Of a stretch of 64,000 nucleotides of DNA, positions 15,371 to 24,187 are shown one piece after another. Under the pieces are notes generated by a model that was not told the DNA's origin, did no database searches, and saw only the letters and a list, made by a program, of their open reading frames with translations. Within the stretch, counting starts at the first letter, position 1, and every line of letters begins with the position of its first letter. This stretch comes from UBA1413 sp037447215 (lineage in GTDB: Bacteria > Bacteroidota > Bacteroidia > Bacteroidales > Prolixibacteraceae): positions 28,023 through 92,022 of the forward strand of contig JBBIHB010000012.1 in NCBI GenBank assembly GCA_037447215.1. The letters run 5' to 3'. The position numbers and the translations under genes were made by a program.

Positions 15371-16651
15371 TTAGGTTTGTTTTCCTGCTATAATAGTCTG
15401 GTTCCGGTTTGGGCCTACCGATACAATTGTAATAGGCACTCCGGTTTCATCTTCGACAAACCTGATAAAGTTTTTAAAATCTTCCGGAAATTCACATTCT
15501 TTTGTTATCGAGGTCAGTTCGGTTTTCCAACCCGGAAGTTCAACATAAATCGGACGTTGCTTTTCTGACAGTTCGAAGGGAAAAGCTTCCACAACTTCAC
15601 CGTTTATTTCGTATCCAACACAAACATTGATAGTATCAAACTGATCCAAAACATCAGCTTTCATCATGATCATTTCGGTTACTCCGTTGAGCATAATGGA
15701 ATACTTCAAGGCAACCAGGTCGAGCCAGCCACACCGGCGTGGCCTGCCTGTGGTTGAACCATATTCATTCCCTGCTTTGCGTAAAAGGTCACCGGTTTCG
15801 TTTTTCAATTCGGTGGGGAATGGCCCTGAGCCTACCCGGGTGCAATATGCCTTGAAAATTCCCAGCACCCTGCCAATTTTTCCGGGTGCAATTCCAAGTC
15901 CGGTGCAGGCGCCTGCACATATTGTGTTCGATGAGGTTACAAAAGGATAAGAGCCAAAGTCGATGTCGAGCAGGGTTCCCTGAGCTCCTTCGGCCAGAAT
16001 CGATTTTCCTTGATTCAGCAAATCGTTTATGAAGTTTTCACTGTCGATCAGTTTATAAGTTTTGAGGAGATCTATGCCTTCAAACCATTCCTTTTCCAAT
16101 GCATCGAAAGCTTCTTCATAGTCGAAGTGAAAATAATTCTCGAGCAGGCTTTTATGGTTTTCGATACGGCTGGTGTACTTATCTTCGAAATCATACAGGA
16201 TATCACCAACCCTAAGCCCTTCACGGCCGATTTTATCTCGATAGGTTGGCCCTATTCCTTTCAATGTCGAACCAATCCGGGTTTCCCCTTTCGATGCTTC
16301 CGATGCCGCATCGAGCAGCCGGTGGGTTGGCAGAATCAAATGGGCTTTTTTCGAAATGTAAAGATTGTGTGAAATATCGAAGCCTTTTTCTGATAGCGAT
16401 TCGATTTCTTTTTTGAATACAATGGGATCGATAACCACGCCGTTACCAATTATATTTATCTTGTTTTCGTGGAAGATACCTGATGGGATGGTGTGAAGCA
16501 CTTGTTTCATATGGTTGAATTCGAGGGTATGCCCGGCATTGGGGCCACCCTGAAACCGTGCAATTACATCGTAACCCGGAGTTAAAACATCAACAACTTT
16601 TCCTTTACCTTCATCGCCCCATTGGAGCCCAAGCAAAACATCGGCTTTCAT
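15371..16651 (-). CDS. purA: Adenylosuccinate synthase
   Basis: PurA joins IMP and aspartate using GTP, the first committed step from IMP to AMP. All landmarks are present in the 426-residue protein: GLQWGDEGKGK at residues 8-18 (phosphate loop with catalytic Asp), FQGGPNAGHT, STLKGIGPTYRDK, ILAEGAQGTLLDIDFGSYPF, and TTGRPRRCGWLDL. Length is normal. It lies 166 bases after fur, in the order relA/spoT-fur-purA that is conserved in Bacteroidota. The usp-mrp genes follow 63 bases downstream. Confidence 0.98.
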   Translation of the reverse strand: MKADVLLGLQWGDEGKGKVVDVLTPGYDVIARFQGGPNAGHTLEFNHMKQVLHTIPSGIFHENKINIIGNGVVIDPIVFKKEIESLSEKGFDISHNLYISKKAHLILPTHRLLDAASEASKGETRIGSTLKGIGPTYRDKIGREGLRVGDILYDFEDKYTSRIENHKSLLENYFHFDYEEAFDALEKEWFEGIDLLKTYKLIDSENFINDLLNQGKSILAEGAQGTLLDIDFGSYPFVTSSNTICAGACTGLGIAPGKIGRVLGIFKAYCTRVGSGPFPTELKNETGDLLRKAGNEYGSTTGRPRRCGWLDLVALKYSIMLNGVTEMIMMKADVLDQFDTINVCVGYEINGEVVEAFPFELSEKQRPIYVELPGWKTELTSITKECEFPEDFKNFIRFVEDETGVPITIVSVGPNRNQTIIAGKQT

Positions 16652-16817
16652 TAATGAAATTTTTGTTTATAAAATTATTTTATTATCAGTGTGATAAGAA
16701 AAGCTGATCATTTAACAGCAAATAATCACGATGGGTAAAGTTACAAATATTTTTTAAGGCTGATCAACGTAAGTTTAAGGTATATTGCAATTTGCGGGGG
16801 AAAATCGGAAAAGCAGG

Positions 16818-17273
16818 TTAATAATCCAACGCAGACGGGTCGGTATAATGCCCGTAAATATATAAGGTATGATGCGAAAGCTCAAAATCATGTTTTTTGC
16901 AGGCATCTTCAATAATTTCGCGGATGCGGGAATCGTAAAACTCAACTATCTTACCTGTATTGATATCAATAAGGTGATCATGCTGCCTTCGTGCAAACGC
17001 TTTTTCAAACTGTGCAATGTTTTTACCGAACTGATGCCTTACCAATAATTTGCAACCTAAAAGCAAGTCTATTGTATTGTAAAGGGTAGCGCGGCTTACC
17101 CTATATTTTTTGTCTTTCATTGACAGGTATAACGATTCAACGTCGAAGTGACCGTCTTTTGAGAAAATTTCATCAATAATAGCAAATCTTTCAGGAGTCT
17201 TACGATGCCCGTTTGCTTCAAGGTATTCCGTAAAAATAGTCTTTACTGCTTCTCTGGTTTTATCGTTATTCAT
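16818..17273 (-). CDS. Fur family transcriptional regulator
   Basis: A 151-residue DNA-binding metalloregulator. The winged helix covers about residues 15-80, with the recognition helix VSRATLYNTIDLL at 59-71. The dimerisation domain has the metal-site HDH at 98-100 but reads LIDINTGKIVEF where classical Fur proteins have a Cys-x-x-Cys; both structural zinc cysteines are absent. Metal and targets (iron, zinc or peroxide response) cannot be decided from sequence. It sits between relA/spoT and purA, all on the minus strand, with a possible own promoter at 17300-17307. Confidence 0.92.
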   Translation of the reverse strand: MNNDKTREAVKTIFTEYLEANGHRKTPERFAIIDEIFSKDGHFDVESLYLSMKDKKYRVSRATLYNTIDLLLGCKLLVRHQFGKNIAQFEKAFARRQHDHLIDINTGKIVEFYDSRIREIIEDACKKHDFELSHHTLYIYGHYTDPSALDY

Positions 17274-17299
17274 ATTTAAACCAATTAAAAATAACGATT

Positions 17300-17307
17300 C
17301 AAAAATA
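17300..17307 (-). promoter_or_regulatory. candidate -7 promoter box for fur
   Basis: On the minus strand this reads TATTTTTG, within the 111-base gap between relA/spoT and fur. It would give a leader of about 20 bases. The nearest upstream TTG is about 25 bases away, longer than the usual 19-21, so the call is tentative. Confidence 0.4.
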
Positions 17308-17384
17308 GTTTTTTTTTAATTATCCGATAGGGCAATATGTTGATTTCACAGCCCAAAATCTTACCATAAATAAGCATGATTGGA

Positions 17385-19619
17385 TCAGTCGTTCAGGTTC
17401 TCAACCCTGACAACTTTATCAATTCCCTTTATTTTACTTAAATGGAGAATAAGTTGCTGCAAATCTTCGGTATTATGAATATAAAGATAAAGGTCGCCTT
17501 CGAAAATTCCGTTGTGGGTATCGAATTTTACAGCACGCATATTGATGTTGTGAAGTTTCGAAATGATGTTGGTAACTTCATTAACAATCCCAACCCGGTC
17601 GAAACCGCTTAAGGCCAGCCTGGTTAAATATGAAAGCTTTTTAAACTTTGTCCATTCGGCCGTGATGAATTTATCCCCTTGTGCAGCAAGTAACTTCCCG
17701 GCTGTGGGGCATTCCTTTTTGTGAATAACCACATGATCTCCCGATCCTATATACCCAAACACATCGTCGCCGGGTATCGGATTGCAGCATTTTGCCAGGC
17801 TGTATTCAATATTATCAGGATTTTCTTTCAGGATAAACGGTTTTCGCTTATCGATTTTTGTGGCAGGTTCTTCTGTGGTTTCATCAGTCAGTTCTTCAGT
17901 TTCTTTTTTTTCTTTTCTTTTAAAGGTAATATTCCAGTATTTAATAAACTTGTTTTTCGACTTTTTCTTCAGTATTTCATCCAGCCCTTTAAGGTCGATT
18001 AAACCCATACCGACCTGCGAGTATAGTTGTTCCTTGTTATTGAGGTTGTAATGAGCCACAATCTTTTTGATGGTGTTTGCCACCAATAGAGCGCCATTGT
18101 TTTTGACTGCTTCTTCAACCAATTCTTTCCCTTTCTCAAGATGTTGCTTTTTTTCCTGTTTGAGGGCATCTTTAATTTTGGTTTTTGCTTTGGCCGTTGT
18201 CACAAAATTGAGCCATTCTGGCTTGGGTGTCTGGTTTTCGGCGGTTAGAATTTCAACCTGGTCGCCATTCTGGAGGGTATGGCTAATGGGTACAAGCCTG
18301 TAATTTACTTTGGCTCCAATGCATTTATTGCCCAGGTCGCTGTGGATTTCATAAGCTACATCGAGAATTGAAGATTGTTTGGGCAGTTTTATCAGTTTTC
18401 CTTTTGGGGTGAAAACCACTATCTCACCGGCAAACAGGTTCAGTTTAAATTCATCTAGAAATTCAAAGGCATCGTATTCCGAATTGTTCAGGTGTTCCCT
18501 TATCTTTTCAATCCATTTATCGAGTTCATTCTCCGATGAATTTGTACCTTTATATTTATAATGTGCTGCGAAGCCATATTCAGCAACCCTATCCATCCTT
18601 TCAGTCCTGATCTGAACCTCAACCCATTTTCCCTGAGGCCCCATTACGGTTACGTGTAACGATTCGTAGCCATTGGCACGCGGCATGGTAATCCAGTCCC
18701 TAATCCGGTCAGGTTTGGGTGCATAAATATCGGTTACCAGCGAAAGAACCTCAAAACATTGCCGTTTTTCAGATACACCGGGTTTCCCTTTCAGGATAAT
18801 CCGGATGGCAAGCAGGTCGTAAACTTCGTCGAGTGATATGCCTTTAGTGTGCATTTTTGCCCAGATTGAATACATGGACTTCAATCGGTGGGTTATTGTG
18901 CATTCGATGCCTTCTTCGGCAAGCCGCTGTTTGATGGGTTCAATAAACTGATTGACCAGATAATTCCTTTTTTGTTCCTGATCGTGAAGTTGGTAAAGCA
19001 ATTCACGGTAATCCTCCGGATGTTTGAATTTGAAACTCAACTCTTCCAGTTCGTTTTTCAGGGAATAGAGGCCAAGGCGGTGGGCAAGCGGTGCATATAA
19101 ATATAGGGTTTCGCTGGCAATTTTGAGTTGTTTGAACGGGGGAAGCGACTCAAGGGTGCGCATATTGTGCAAACGGTCGGCGAGTTTTATCAGGATAACC
19201 CGTACATCTTCCGATAAGGTCATCAGCATTTTCCTGAGCGTCATAGCCTGCCGGGTATCCATTTCGCCCGAAAGTTTTGTTAGTCCATCAACAATCCGGG
19301 CCACATCTTCGCCAAACATATTGCTGATGTCGCTTACATTGTATTCCGTGTCTTCAACTACATCGTGCAATATGGATGCGATTACTGAAGTAGCACCAAG
19401 GCCAAGATCGCGGGCCACAATAGTTGCAACAGCCAATGGATGAATAATATAAGGTTCGCCCGATTTTCGCCTGAGGCCATCATGCGCAGCATTGGCAAAG
19501 TTGAATGCTTTTTTTACCCTGCCCATCCTTTCAGAGTCGAACCGTTTCACTACTTCCCGTTCAAGGTCATCGTAGCAATCGTTAATCTGTCTTATTTCAG
19601 CTTTCGTGAAAAGTGACAT
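17385..19619 (-). CDS. Bifunctional (p)ppGpp synthetase/hydrolase RelA/SpoT
   Basis: The alarmone enzyme of the stringent response. The 744-residue protein has the complete long-Rsh layout: an HD hydrolase domain with HDVVEDT (His85-Asp86), a synthetase domain with HRLKSMYSIWAK and YESLHVTVMGPQG, a TGS domain (FTPKGKLIKLPKQSSILDVAYEIHSDLG in two segments), a zinc-finger-like helical region with YSLAKCCNPIPGD, and a C-terminal ACT domain. Both catalytic sites look intact, so it should make and degrade (p)ppGpp. I chose the ATG at 19619 over a TTG two codons upstream. It follows gmhB by 9 bases. Confidence 0.96.
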   Translation of the reverse strand: MSLFTKAEIRQINDCYDDLEREVVKRFDSERMGRVKKAFNFANAAHDGLRRKSGEPYIIHPLAVATIVARDLGLGATSVIASILHDVVEDTEYNVSDISNMFGEDVARIVDGLTKLSGEMDTRQAMTLRKMLMTLSEDVRVILIKLADRLHNMRTLESLPPFKQLKIASETLYLYAPLAHRLGLYSLKNELEELSFKFKHPEDYRELLYQLHDQEQKRNYLVNQFIEPIKQRLAEEGIECTITHRLKSMYSIWAKMHTKGISLDEVYDLLAIRIILKGKPGVSEKRQCFEVLSLVTDIYAPKPDRIRDWITMPRANGYESLHVTVMGPQGKWVEVQIRTERMDRVAEYGFAAHYKYKGTNSSENELDKWIEKIREHLNNSEYDAFEFLDEFKLNLFAGEIVVFTPKGKLIKLPKQSSILDVAYEIHSDLGNKCIGAKVNYRLVPISHTLQNGDQVEILTAENQTPKPEWLNFVTTAKAKTKIKDALKQEKKQHLEKGKELVEEAVKNNGALLVANTIKKIVAHYNLNNKEQLYSQVGMGLIDLKGLDEILKKKSKNKFIKYWNITFKRKEKKETEELTDETTEEPATKIDKRKPFILKENPDNIEYSLAKCCNPIPGDDVFGYIGSGDHVVIHKKECPTAGKLLAAQGDKFITAEWTKFKKLSYLTRLALSGFDRVGIVNEVTNIISKLHNINMRAVKFDTHNGIFEGDLYLYIHNTEDLQQLILHLSKIKGIDKVVRVENLND

Positions 19620-19628
19620 TTTCAATGG

Positions 19629-20093
19629 TTAATCTTCCTGTTGCTGAATTTTTAATAGTTTTTTTATTCCTGCCCTTCTGCCGGCTTCAATATCCCTATC
19701 ATTATCTCCAATCAAAACACATTCTCCGGCATCGAGGTTATACTCCCTGATTGCTTCCAGGATCATTCCAGGTTGTGGTTTCCTGCACGTACAAACCCCA
19801 TTGATTTCGGGATGATGCGGACAATAATAAACTTTTTCAATTTCAATACCTTTTAGCCTGAATTGGCCAACCATCCATTCTGTAAGCCGATGAAAATCAT
19901 CTCCCGAATATAAACCGCGCGCAATACCCGATTGATTGGTTACCACAAAAATAAGATATCCACGGTCGTAAAATTCTTTTGCCAGATGAAAAATACCTTC
20001 CCTGAATTCAAAATCTTCTATCCTGAAAAGATAATTCTTTTCAATGTTGATGGTGCCATCCCTGTCGAGGAACAATGCTTTAGCTGCCATCAT
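19629..20093 (-). CDS. gmhB: D-glycero-beta-D-manno-heptose 1,7-bisphosphate 7-phosphatase
   Basis: A HAD-superfamily phosphatase of the histidinol-phosphatase/GmhB type, 154 residues. Seen: nucleophile motif FLDRDGTIN (Asp10 and Asp12), motif II VVTNQSGIARG, the zinc loop with CPHHPE and CTCRKP, and motif IV LIGDNDRDIEAG. In heptose synthesis it removes the 7-phosphate during ADP-heptose formation for the lipopolysaccharide core. The gmhA gene directly upstream supports this over a histidine role. The ATG at 20093 (MMAAKALFLD) is chosen; it overlaps gmhA by 14 bases. Confidence 0.92.
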   Translation of the reverse strand: MMAAKALFLDRDGTINIEKNYLFRIEDFEFREGIFHLAKEFYDRGYLIFVVTNQSGIARGLYSGDDFHRLTEWMVGQFRLKGIEIEKVYYCPHHPEINGVCTCRKPQPGMILEAIREYNLDAGECVLIGDNDRDIEAGRRAGIKKLLKIQQQED

Positions 20094-20664
20094 AAAAGAT
20101 TTTTTTTTCAACCATCTGACAGATACAATGCCCCAGAAACATCTGAACTTCCTGGATGCGGGGAGTATCAATAGAAGGGATTTTTATGGCGAGGTTGACA
20201 ATCCCGGCAAGTTTACCCCCATCTTCCCCTGTAAGCGCAATTGTAAATATACCTTGTTCACAAGCATACTGAGCTGCCTTTACAATATTTGGCGAATTTC
20301 CTGAAGTGGAGAGAAGAACAACAATATCACCCTTCCTGGCTGCACCCTCAAGGTATCGGGCATATGAATATTCAAAGTTATAATCGTTCGATACGGCTGT
20401 AAGAAATGGTATATTGATGTTAATGGCTTCGGCATTGAGGGCTTTCCGTTCGAGATAAAACCTTCCCGACAACTCCGCTGCAAGGTGTTGAGCATCGGCA
20501 GCACTTCCACCGTTCCCGCAGAATAAAACCCTGAATCCGGATTTAAGTGCTTCAGTAATTTTGTCTGCAGCATGGGCAGTGTCGTCTATAATTTTCTGGT
20601 TATTCAGTATTCGTCCTTTCAAATTTACCGAATCCCTGATGGCTGTTTTAATTTCGTTTATCAT
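20080..20664 (-). CDS. gmhA: D-sedoheptulose 7-phosphate isomerase (SIS domain)
   Basis: GmhA converts sedoheptulose 7-phosphate to D-glycero-D-manno-heptose 7-phosphate, the first step of ADP-heptose synthesis. The 194-residue protein has the SIS fold with FCGNGGSAADAQHLAAEL near residue 48, VLLSTSGNSPNIVKAA, and a C-terminal IQEVQMFLGHCICQMVE carrying the active-site Glu and His. Length is typical. It overlaps both neighbours, glycosyltransferase upstream by 17 bases and gmhB downstream by 14 bases, which places it in a surface-glycan group. Confidence 0.95.
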   Translation of the reverse strand: MINEIKTAIRDSVNLKGRILNNQKIIDDTAHAADKITEALKSGFRVLFCGNGGSAADAQHLAAELSGRFYLERKALNAEAININIPFLTAVSNDYNFEYSYARYLEGAARKGDIVVLLSTSGNSPNIVKAAQYACEQGIFTIALTGEDGGKLAGIVNLAIKIPSIDTPRIQEVQMFLGHCICQMVEKKIFYDGS

Positions 20665-21793
20665 CCATTTCGTTTATTAGTTCGTAAAACAATCGGGTAA
20701 ACAGGCTCCACGAAAATCGCTCTTTTTCTTTGATAACCTGTTTTGCGAATGACTCTTTGCGGTTATTTTCATAAAAATCAACGATCGAATCAGCTATCGA
20801 TAACGGATCAGGTTGACAGACATAACCCGCTTTTCTGTGGTGTACTATTTCGGGCAAGCCCCCGACATTGGTCACCAGCATCGGTTTATGAAAGTGAAAC
20901 GCAATTTGAGTAACCCCGCTTTGGGTCGCAGTTTTGTACGGTTGAACAACCATATCGGCCACATTAAAAAAACCTGCAACTTCATCGTTTGGAATGTACT
21001 GGTTGTAAAAAATAATTCGATCCTTAATATTGTGCTTTTTAACCTGTTCCCGGTATTGCTCCTCGTTTGAATAAAACTCACCTGCTACCAACAACCTGAT
21101 TTTGTATTTAAACAGCCTTTTGTCCGCCAGAGCATCAATAAGAAGGTCAAGGCCTTTGTACTCGCGGATAATGCCGAAAAATAAAAGATAGTTATAACCG
21201 GGATCAAGTTTGAGTTTTTCAAGTGCTTCATCTTTACCGGTTATTTTGCCGTAATGATCATAAATGGGGTGTGGCCCCCACTTTCTCGGAATAGTTTGGT
21301 TAAATGTATTCAGATCGTTGAGTACACTTTCTGACAGGGTCACTATTCCGTGGCATGAATTGATAAACCATGATGTCAATGGCCTGTCTCCAGGTTTGTG
21401 TTCGTGAGGAATTATGTTATCGGTTAGTCCGATAATCCGGGAATGGTTATTTTTTCTGATTATCCTTCCGATAGTACCCAATGACGGCCCGATAAAGGGA
21501 ATCCAGAACCTTGAAATAACCAGGTCAGGCATTTCCTTTTGGATTAGGTTTCCAACCCTGAGCCAGTTAACCGGGTTAATGCTGTTAATGCTTCTATTGA
21601 TTTTTACCCCATTTGGTGGAGGGTCAAGGGTAAACTGTGTTTTGCCCGGGAATAGTAATCCGGGATATTGCAACGTAAAGGTCTCAACTCTTACATCATG
21701 GCCTTCATTCTGAAATTCAAGTGCAAGCCGGTCGTTGAAAGCAGCGATGCCTCCACGGTAGGGATGTGCCGGGCCTATTATCACAATTTTCAT
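20648..21793 (-). CDS. Glycosyltransferase, GT-B fold (family 4-like)
   Basis: A 381-residue glycosyltransferase with N-terminal MKIVIIGPAHPYRGGIAAF, a Gly-rich acceptor-side loop, and a C-terminal GT4-type donor domain: LLFFGIIREYKGLDLLIDAL, then the E-x7-E-like segment around GLPEIVHHRKAGYVC. The donor and acceptor are unknown, but its place between the NUDIX gene and gmhA suggests cell-surface glycan or lipopolysaccharide core assembly at the cytoplasmic face. It overlaps the NUDIX stop by 4 bases and gmhA by 17 bases. Confidence 0.9.
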   Translation of the reverse strand: MKIVIIGPAHPYRGGIAAFNDRLALEFQNEGHDVRVETFTLQYPGLLFPGKTQFTLDPPPNGVKINRSINSINPVNWLRVGNLIQKEMPDLVISRFWIPFIGPSLGTIGRIIRKNNHSRIIGLTDNIIPHEHKPGDRPLTSWFINSCHGIVTLSESVLNDLNTFNQTIPRKWGPHPIYDHYGKITGKDEALEKLKLDPGYNYLLFFGIIREYKGLDLLIDALADKRLFKYKIRLLVAGEFYSNEEQYREQVKKHNIKDRIIFYNQYIPNDEVAGFFNVADMVVQPYKTATQSGVTQIAFHFHKPMLVTNVGGLPEIVHHRKAGYVCQPDPLSIADSIVDFYENNRKESFAKQVIKEKERFSWSLFTRLFYELINEMDDKRN

Positions 21794-22257
21794 GGAAATG
21801 GTTTCTGATTCTGGCTGAATTTCCCGGCTACGAATTTATCAATCGGAAAGCTAAATTCTGCAGGATTCAACTGATTTATTTTTACCCATCTGAACGACTG
21901 CTTTCCATTGAGGTCTTCGCCATAGTCAAATGGTTTGTCTGATAACTGAAACCTGACAGGTTCAATTAATTTTGCCGTATAATATATGCTTATAAGTTGG
22001 TGGTTTGGATAAAACAGGGCAGGCTGGAAAAAACCGGTAGTATAATAATGACTTATGGAAGAAATTTCCTGTCCGTTACACTCTTCACGTACCTCCCTTA
22101 AAAGGCAATCAACCGGGCCTTCTCCATAATTCAATCCACCTCCGGGGAATTTTGTCATCCTTTGGTCAAGCTGAAATTCATCAGTCACCAAAACTTCATC
22201 ATGATCGTTTACAAGAAGGCCGTAAACCCTTAATACAAATGGTGATGGTTTTTCCAT
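21790..22257 (-). CDS. NUDIX hydrolase
   Basis: A 155-residue NUDIX protein. The NUDIX box is visible as GGGLNYGEGPVDCLLREVREE followed by C-N-G in its usual spacing, with the metal-binding REVREE helix intact. The substrate is not predictable; NUDIX enzymes cleave nucleoside diphosphates linked to another moiety. It begins 28 bases inside the end of miaA and overlaps the following glycosyltransferase by 4 bases, so it is translated from the same transcript. Confidence 0.92.
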   Translation of the reverse strand: MEKPSPFVLRVYGLLVNDHDEVLVTDEFQLDQRMTKFPGGGLNYGEGPVDCLLREVREECNGQEISSISHYYTTGFFQPALFYPNHQLISIYYTAKLIEPVRFQLSDKPFDYGEDLNGKQSFRWVKINQLNPAEFSFPIDKFVAGKFSQNQKPFP

Positions 22258-23180
22258 AATATTTTCAATCGGGTTTCAATATAAGGTATAATCTGTCCGG
22301 TTTCAGATAGGTCAAACCATTTAACTTCGCCATCGCGCCTGAACCATGTCAGTTGTTTCCTGGCATAACGGCGGGTATTACTCTTTATTTTCTCAATGGT
22401 TTCATCATAGGATGAAAACCCATCAAAATAATCAAACCACTCCCGGTATCCAACGGTGTTCAGTGCATTGTTTCTTCTATATGGATATAATCTGCGCGCT
22501 TCGTTTTCAAGGCCGGCATTCACCATATCGTCAACTCTTCGGTTGATCCTGTCATAGAGGATTTCCCTGGAGGCACTGAGCCCAATTTTTATTATCCCGA
22601 AAGGCCGCTGTTTCCGGGTATGGGTTCTGAACGAGGAGTATGGTTTACCGGTCTGGAGGCAAATTTCAAGGGCGTGCAACAAACGTTTGTGGTTCTGTAA
22701 ATCAGCCTCATGGTAATAATCAGGATCCAACTTTTTCAATTCAAACCTTAGGCTTTCAATTCCTTCTTTTTCAAAACGGGCAATCAGGTTATTCCTGATT
22801 TCCAAATCAATCGGTGGAAGGTCGTCAATCCCGTTACAAACGGCATCAATATATAACATTGAACCACCTGTTAAAACCACAATATCAACTTTGCTGTACA
22901 ATTCGTGTAGTTTCTGGATTACCTCCTCCTCAAAGCGGCTTGCATTGTAGTAATCGTTAATTGAATGGGAATGTATGAAATGATGCTTCACTTTTGAAAG
23001 CAGGTCTGAATCTGGTATAGCAGTTCCGATTTCCATCTCTCGGAATAGTTGTCTTGAATCGGCAGATATAATTTCGGTACAGAAATGTTGTGCAATTTCT
23101 GAACTGACCAATGTTTTTCCTGAAGCTGTTGGTCCGGTAACTACAATGAGTAAAGGTTTTACAGAATTGATATGTGTCAT
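22230..23180 (-). CDS. miaA: tRNA dimethylallyltransferase
   Basis: MiaA adds a dimethylallyl group to A37 of tRNAs that read UNN codons. The 316-residue protein has the P-loop GPTASGKT at residues 16-23, ISADSRQLFREM, GGSMLYIDAV, and the C-terminal KSNTRRYARKQLTWFRR motif that grips the tRNA. I chose the ATG at 23180. The frame is open 73 codons further upstream, but that extension has no family match and would run through a terminator. A TATTTTTG box ends 6 bases before the ATG, suggesting a very short leader. Confidence 0.95.
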   Translation of the reverse strand: MTHINSVKPLLIVVTGPTASGKTLVSSEIAQHFCTEIISADSRQLFREMEIGTAIPDSDLLSKVKHHFIHSHSINDYYNASRFEEEVIQKLHELYSKVDIVVLTGGSMLYIDAVCNGIDDLPPIDLEIRNNLIARFEKEGIESLRFELKKLDPDYYHEADLQNHKRLLHALEICLQTGKPYSSFRTHTRKQRPFGIIKIGLSASREILYDRINRRVDDMVNAGLENEARRLYPYRRNNALNTVGYREWFDYFDGFSSYDETIEKIKSNTRRYARKQLTWFRRDGEVKWFDLSETGQIIPYIETRLKILWKNHHHLY

Positions 23181-23185
23181 AACGG

Positions 23186-23193
23186 CAAAAATA
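23186..23193 (-). promoter_or_regulatory. candidate -7 promoter box for the miaA operon
   Basis: On the minus strand this reads TATTTTTG. If transcription begins 5-6 bases downstream as usual, the miaA message would be nearly leaderless. The only nearby TTG on the minus strand is 13 bases upstream, closer than normal. It lies just below the terminator of the preceding gene, which makes a new start here plausible. Confidence 0.42.
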
Positions 23194-23224
23194 GTAAAAC
23201 GGGGATCAATATAAATTCTGTTCT

Positions 23225-23271
23225 TATAAAAAATAAAAAGAGGCTGTTCCCTTTTTAGATGGGCAGCCTCT
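23225..23271 (-). terminator. Rho-independent terminator after the pRiA4b ORF-3-like gene
   Basis: On the minus strand an 8-bp stem (AGAGGCTG at 23271-23264 pairing with CAGCCTCT at 23246-23239) with a 17-base loop is followed by a T-rich run TTTTATTTTTTATAAG. It lies 22 bases after the stop of the gene at 23293-23814 and before miaA. Confidence 0.85.
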
Positions 23272-23292
23272 GTAAATAGTTTTCCAAAATAA

Positions 23293-23814
23293 CTAAACGG
23301 TAAGCTCTTCGATATCACCGAAGATTTCGTAATAATCTTCAACAACACCATAGCCCGGACTTGATGCTTGTTGTTCATTTCTAGAGGTGAATTCATCACC
23401 CATAATTTCTTCGATCAAATGAACCTGCGATTCAATTCCATTGATTCTTACCATTGGTTCTCTCAGATTTTTTTCCATATTTATTCCAGTTAATTCCATA
23501 ACAAGCGATCGGTCGTTGAAAAAATCAAACGTATAAAAGATGAATGGCTTATCGGCCGAAATCATGTCTCCAATTCTTGTTTTCCGCATAAACCTGCAAG
23601 AAACTTTTCCCTGTCCCATTTCAACCTGCGATACTTCAAGTTTCTTTCTCCCCATCGGATCGCTGACAAAGAACGAAGCCATCTGGCACGGTGGAATTCC
23701 AAGCGACGACTGTAGGACATTGTGCAGGTCAAGAAATGTATGCATTGCTTCTGTTTCAACTTCAATCTGCATTTTAACCGATTCAAACAATATTACCCTG
23801 AAATGATATACCAT
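23293..23814 (-). CDS. Plasmid pRiA4b ORF-3-like (IS1096 passenger TnpR-like) family protein
   Basis: A 173-residue acidic protein beginning MVYHFRVIL and containing FLDLHNVLQSSLG, FFVSDP and FIFYTFDFFNDRSLVMEL, the pattern of the pRiA4b ORF-3-like family. Despite its mobile-element names, the family in Bacteroidota is a conserved chromosomal protein of unknown function, and no transposase is nearby. The C-terminal third is rich in Glu and Asp. It has a good promoter upstream (23837-23868) and its own terminator, so it looks monocistronic. Confidence 0.78.
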   Translation of the reverse strand: MVYHFRVILFESVKMQIEVETEAMHTFLDLHNVLQSSLGIPPCQMASFFVSDPMGRKKLEVSQVEMGQGKVSCRFMRKTRIGDMISADKPFIFYTFDFFNDRSLVMELTGINMEKNLREPMVRINGIESQVHLIEEIMGDEFTSRNEQQASSPGYGVVEDYYEIFGDIEELTV

Positions 23815-24187
23815 AGTCGCCCGGTTTTCGTAATGTCAAATTTATACACTATATTTTAATATTATCAAGGGCAACCATAACAATAAAATTACAACCGGCT
23901 TTTTTTTTGCGTCTATTTCAGGAAATATGAAAACGGATATATTATTATATCCTCTTATAAATGAACATCTAAACTAAGTCTTAAATAGAATCAAAATGAA
24001 CATTCCTTCTTAATATCCGCTTAATTAAAAAATGTTAATTTTTTAAAACACTGCCCAACTCTCGAACATATCCTTTATGTGTTCAAACATAAAGCCAAGC
24101 ATCATTCAAAATTAATGCACTGTAACTATATTTCAACAATTGTACTAATATTGTCAGAATGATTCATTAATTAAACAACTATATAGA
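23815..24187. other. Divergent intergenic region (373 bases)
   Basis: An AT-rich stretch between divergent genes. It holds the minus-strand promoter described above and, nearer the permease, a perfect 8-bp inverted repeat CTTTATGT / ACATAAAG (24073-24080 and 24087-24094) with a 6-base loop, which could be an operator or a weak hairpin. Only one-mismatch -7 boxes (such as TATATTTC near 24127) are seen for the plus-strand gene. I see no open reading frame or RNA gene in it. Confidence 0.6.
23837..23868 (-). promoter_or_regulatory. Promoter for the pRiA4b ORF-3-like gene
   Basis: On the minus strand a -33 TTG (23868-23866) is followed after 21 bases by a -7 box TAAATTTG (23844-23837). This matches the Bacteroidota pattern and predicts a start near 23831, about 17 bases ahead of the ATG at 23814. 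Confidence 0.6.

Noticed and set aside
23293..23814. The pRiA4b ORF-3 / IS1096 TnpR-like name as evidence for a transposon
   Set aside because: No transposase, inverted repeats or target duplications nearby; the family is common as a single chromosomal gene.
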